Origin: Leptospiraceae bacterium
Lineage (GTDB): Bacteria > Spirochaetota > Leptospiria > Leptospirales > Leptospiraceae
Reading direction: 5' to 3'
Assembly: GCA_017996175.1 (NCBI GenBank)
Contig: JAGOHK010000022.1
Coordinates: 1-52,123, forward strand
Length of the DNA: 52,123 bases
The notes under the pieces are model-generated. The model was not told the origin of the DNA. It searched no databases and was given only the letters and a program-made list of their open reading frames with translations. Below, in pieces: positions 50,599-52,123 of this stretch (position 1 is the stretch's first letter; every line of letters starts with the position of its first letter). A program made the translations under genes and the position numbers.

Positions 50599-52123
50599 AT
50601 GAAATTTAGAACAAAATTATTTTCCATTTTAGGACTAAGTCAAATTATGCTCACCCTCGTTCTCACGAGCGTTTTTGTGATTCTCGTCGAAAAAGTTAAA
50701 AACGAACCTCAGGATAAACGTGCGATGGAGCAGGCAAATCAATTCCAAAGAGAGCTTGCTTTTAAAGAAGAAAAATTGAAATTACTGATTAGCTCTATTA
50801 CATCTAATTCAAGAACGATTGAGCTTTTACAAGCAGGTTTAAATAATCGAGAGATACTCAAGGCTAATACTGATTATTTTCAAGAAATAATGAAAACAAA
50901 CTCTCTAAGTATCTTTGAAGTAGGGGATAATAATGGTAAAGTGCACTTTCGATTCCATAGACCGGCAGACTTTGGAGATGATAAAAGCGGGCAAAAAATC
51001 ATTCAGGCTGCCTTAAATGGGCAGATTAGTTCTACTCTTGAGTCTGGTCATAGCGGATTAGGGTATCGAATGACAGCTCCTTTAAGGGGTGGAACTATTT
51101 TGATTGGTCAAAAAGTAGACGATGAGTTTACTTCCGAAATAGCAGGAGCGGATAAAACTCATATTGCAGTGTTTGAAAAAAAAGAGCTTCGGGCTGCTAG
51201 CAGTTCCGTGATTAAAGAATTTGTTAAAAACTATACTTCTATTGATACTATTATTTCGAAAGAAAGAATTTATTTTCAAAATGAAAATTACTATGTTGTG
51301 AAAATTCCTTACGAGAATAAAGGTTTAACGAATTTAAGTTTAGAATTTTTGCTTTTAATTAATGAAACTGAATTAAATGCTGCTACCGAAAAAATTTGGA
51401 TTTATTTTTATTTTATTCTATTTTTTGTAATTGGTATTGGTTTTTTTATCTCTTATTTATTTTCTAAGGATATTATCCGAGCAGTCAATGCACTTAATCA
51501 TGCAATGTCAAATATCGATAAGGATGAGAAATTGATTTTAGATTTGCATAGGAAAGATGAAATTGGACAAATGAGTAATGTATTTGTCAAAATGAAATCA
51601 GAATTATTTTCTTATCAACATCATTTAGAAGAAATGGTTGAAATTAAAACCAGAGAACTGCAAAAGTCACTCGCTGAAATTAATGATTTAAAAGTTCATC
51701 AAGATGGAGATTACTTTCTTACCTCTCTACTTTTAAAACCGCTTTCCAATGGGAATATAAAAACGGAGAATATTGTAATCGAATCTCTCATCCGGCAAAA
51801 AAAGAATTTTCAGTTTCGAAATAAATTCTCAGAAATTGGTGGAGACCTTTGTGCGGTTAATCAGATTTACCTCAAAGAAAAAAAATATACAGTTTTTATG
51901 AATGCGGATGCTATGGGTAAGTCTCTACAGGGTGCTGGCGGAGCACTGGTGATGGGGACGGTTTTTAAATCCATCATTCAAAATACTATTTCTGTCCCAA
52001 GCTTTCAAAATAAATATCCTGAAAAGTGGCTAAAGGATTGTTACCAGGAATTGCAAAATGTATTTATTTCTTTTGATGGCTCGATGTTAATTTCTTGTGT
52101 GATTGGACTCATTTGTGAAGAGA
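50599..52123 (+). CDS. Membrane sensor with HAMP and SpoIIE-type phosphatase domain (partial)
   Basis: The gene runs off the window's end after 508 codons without a stop. A first membrane helix (QIMLTLVLTSVFVILV, residues ~15-32) is followed by a ~220-residue extracytoplasmic sensor region of Cache type, a second helix (IYFYFILFFVIGIGFFISYL, about 270-290), a HAMP segment (ALNHAMSNIDKDEKL and DEIGQMSNVF), a coiled coil and a PP2C/SpoIIE phosphatase: FSEIGGDLCAVNQIYL and FMNADAMGKSLQGAGGALVM hold the metal-binding Gly-Asp and Asp. Such proteins control anti-anti-sigma factors. The ATG at 50599 follows AAGGA directly, unusually close. Confidence 0.82.
   Translation, partial: MKFRTKLFSILGLSQIMLTLVLTSVFVILVEKVKNEPQDKRAMEQANQFQRELAFKEEKLKLLISSITSNSRTIELLQAGLNNREILKANTDYFQEIMKTNSLSIFEVGDNNGKVHFRFHRPADFGDDKSGQKIIQAALNGQISSTLESGHSGLGYRMTAPLRGGTILIGQKVDDEFTSEIAGADKTHIAVFEKKELRAASSSVIKEFVKNYTSIDTIISKERIYFQNENYYVVKIPYENKGLTNLSLEFLLLINETELNAATEKIWIYFYFILFFVIGIGFFISYLFSKDIIRAVNALNHAMSNIDKDEKLILDLHRKDEIGQMSNVFVKMKSELFSYQHHLEEMVEIKTRELQKSLAEINDLKVHQDGDYFLTSLLLKPLSNGNIKTENIVIESLIRQKKNFQFRNKFSEIGGDLCAVNQIYLKEKKYTVFMNADAMGKSLQGAGGALVMGTVFKSIIQNTISVPSFQNKYPEKWLKDCYQELQNVFISFDGSMLISCVIGLICEE

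Overview
The window looks like a piece of chromosome from a spirochaete of the Leptospira lineage (Leptospiraceae), probably an environmental relative. The DNA is AT-rich. The pointers are lineage genes: two tandem FlaA flagellar sheath proteins behind a PUR-domain protein, a ~900-residue GreA-type factor with a long helical-repeat N-terminus, a HAMP/SpoIIE-type phosphatase with a spirochaete-like catalytic core, LpxA (so lipid A is made), and many lipoproteins with loose lipoboxes. This assignment rests on protein recognition by eye, not on a database search. No tRNA, rRNA or CRISPR array was seen.

Layout. 1-4.3 kb is a tight plus-strand operon: RnfC-like and RnfD-like electron-transport proteins, a PtsN-like PTS IIA protein and two Opp/Dpp-type ABC permeases. 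4.5-8.0 kb holds two envelope proteins (PEGA repeats; IPT/TIG plus membrane repeats). 8.1-10.4 kb (minus) carries lpxA-galE with a small membrane protein and a DUF2934 protein. 10.5-15.2 kb has a nitroreductase and a minus-strand cluster that looks metal- or redox-related (beta-propeller lipoprotein, CX4CH cytochrome-like lipoprotein, His/Met-rich outer-membrane protein, nearby Cys/His-rich protein). 15.5-20.6 kb has a GT-B-like glycosyltransferase, a compact UvrD-like helicase and a hybrid histidine kinase. 21-24 kb has a new small ORF overlapping a RadC-like gene that lacks a normal start codon, then a Wzm/Wzt polysaccharide exporter. 24.1-31.9 kb (minus) has the GreA-like protein, PUR-flaA2-flaA1, a transketolase C-terminal subunit and metK. 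32.1-32.8 kb is a HigBA-type toxin-antitoxin pair. 32.9-41.7 kb has an ABC-F ATPase, a Bax-inhibitor-like protein, a Fic-patatin operon with a striking operator-like array, a lipoprotein, a Tgt-MnmC-like fusion and HPF. 41.8-44.2 kb has a GNAT-nitrilase fusion and an SDR enzyme. 44.5-47.9 kb is a decayed type I restriction-modification island. 48-52 kb has RluF, an acyltransferase, a PAS protein and a truncated SpoIIE-type phosphatase.

Two themes stand out. First, the genome is rich in dispersed palindromic elements. At least two families have two copies here (8041/13113 and 27101/34464). Several more single palindromes sit between genes, and two short ones lie inside coding sequence, one of them forming the linker of the Tgt-MnmC-like fusion. 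Second, the restriction island is decaying by internal deletions that keep gene ends: hsdM, a YhcG-type nuclease, rhuM and hsdR each keep N- and C-terminal sequence and lose the middle, and hsdS is absent. The best candidates for undescribed biology are the Fic-patatin pair with its repeated TATCCGATACGATA sites, the small ORF/RadC-like overlap with a possible CTG start, and the CX4CH/beta-propeller/His-rich envelope cluster.
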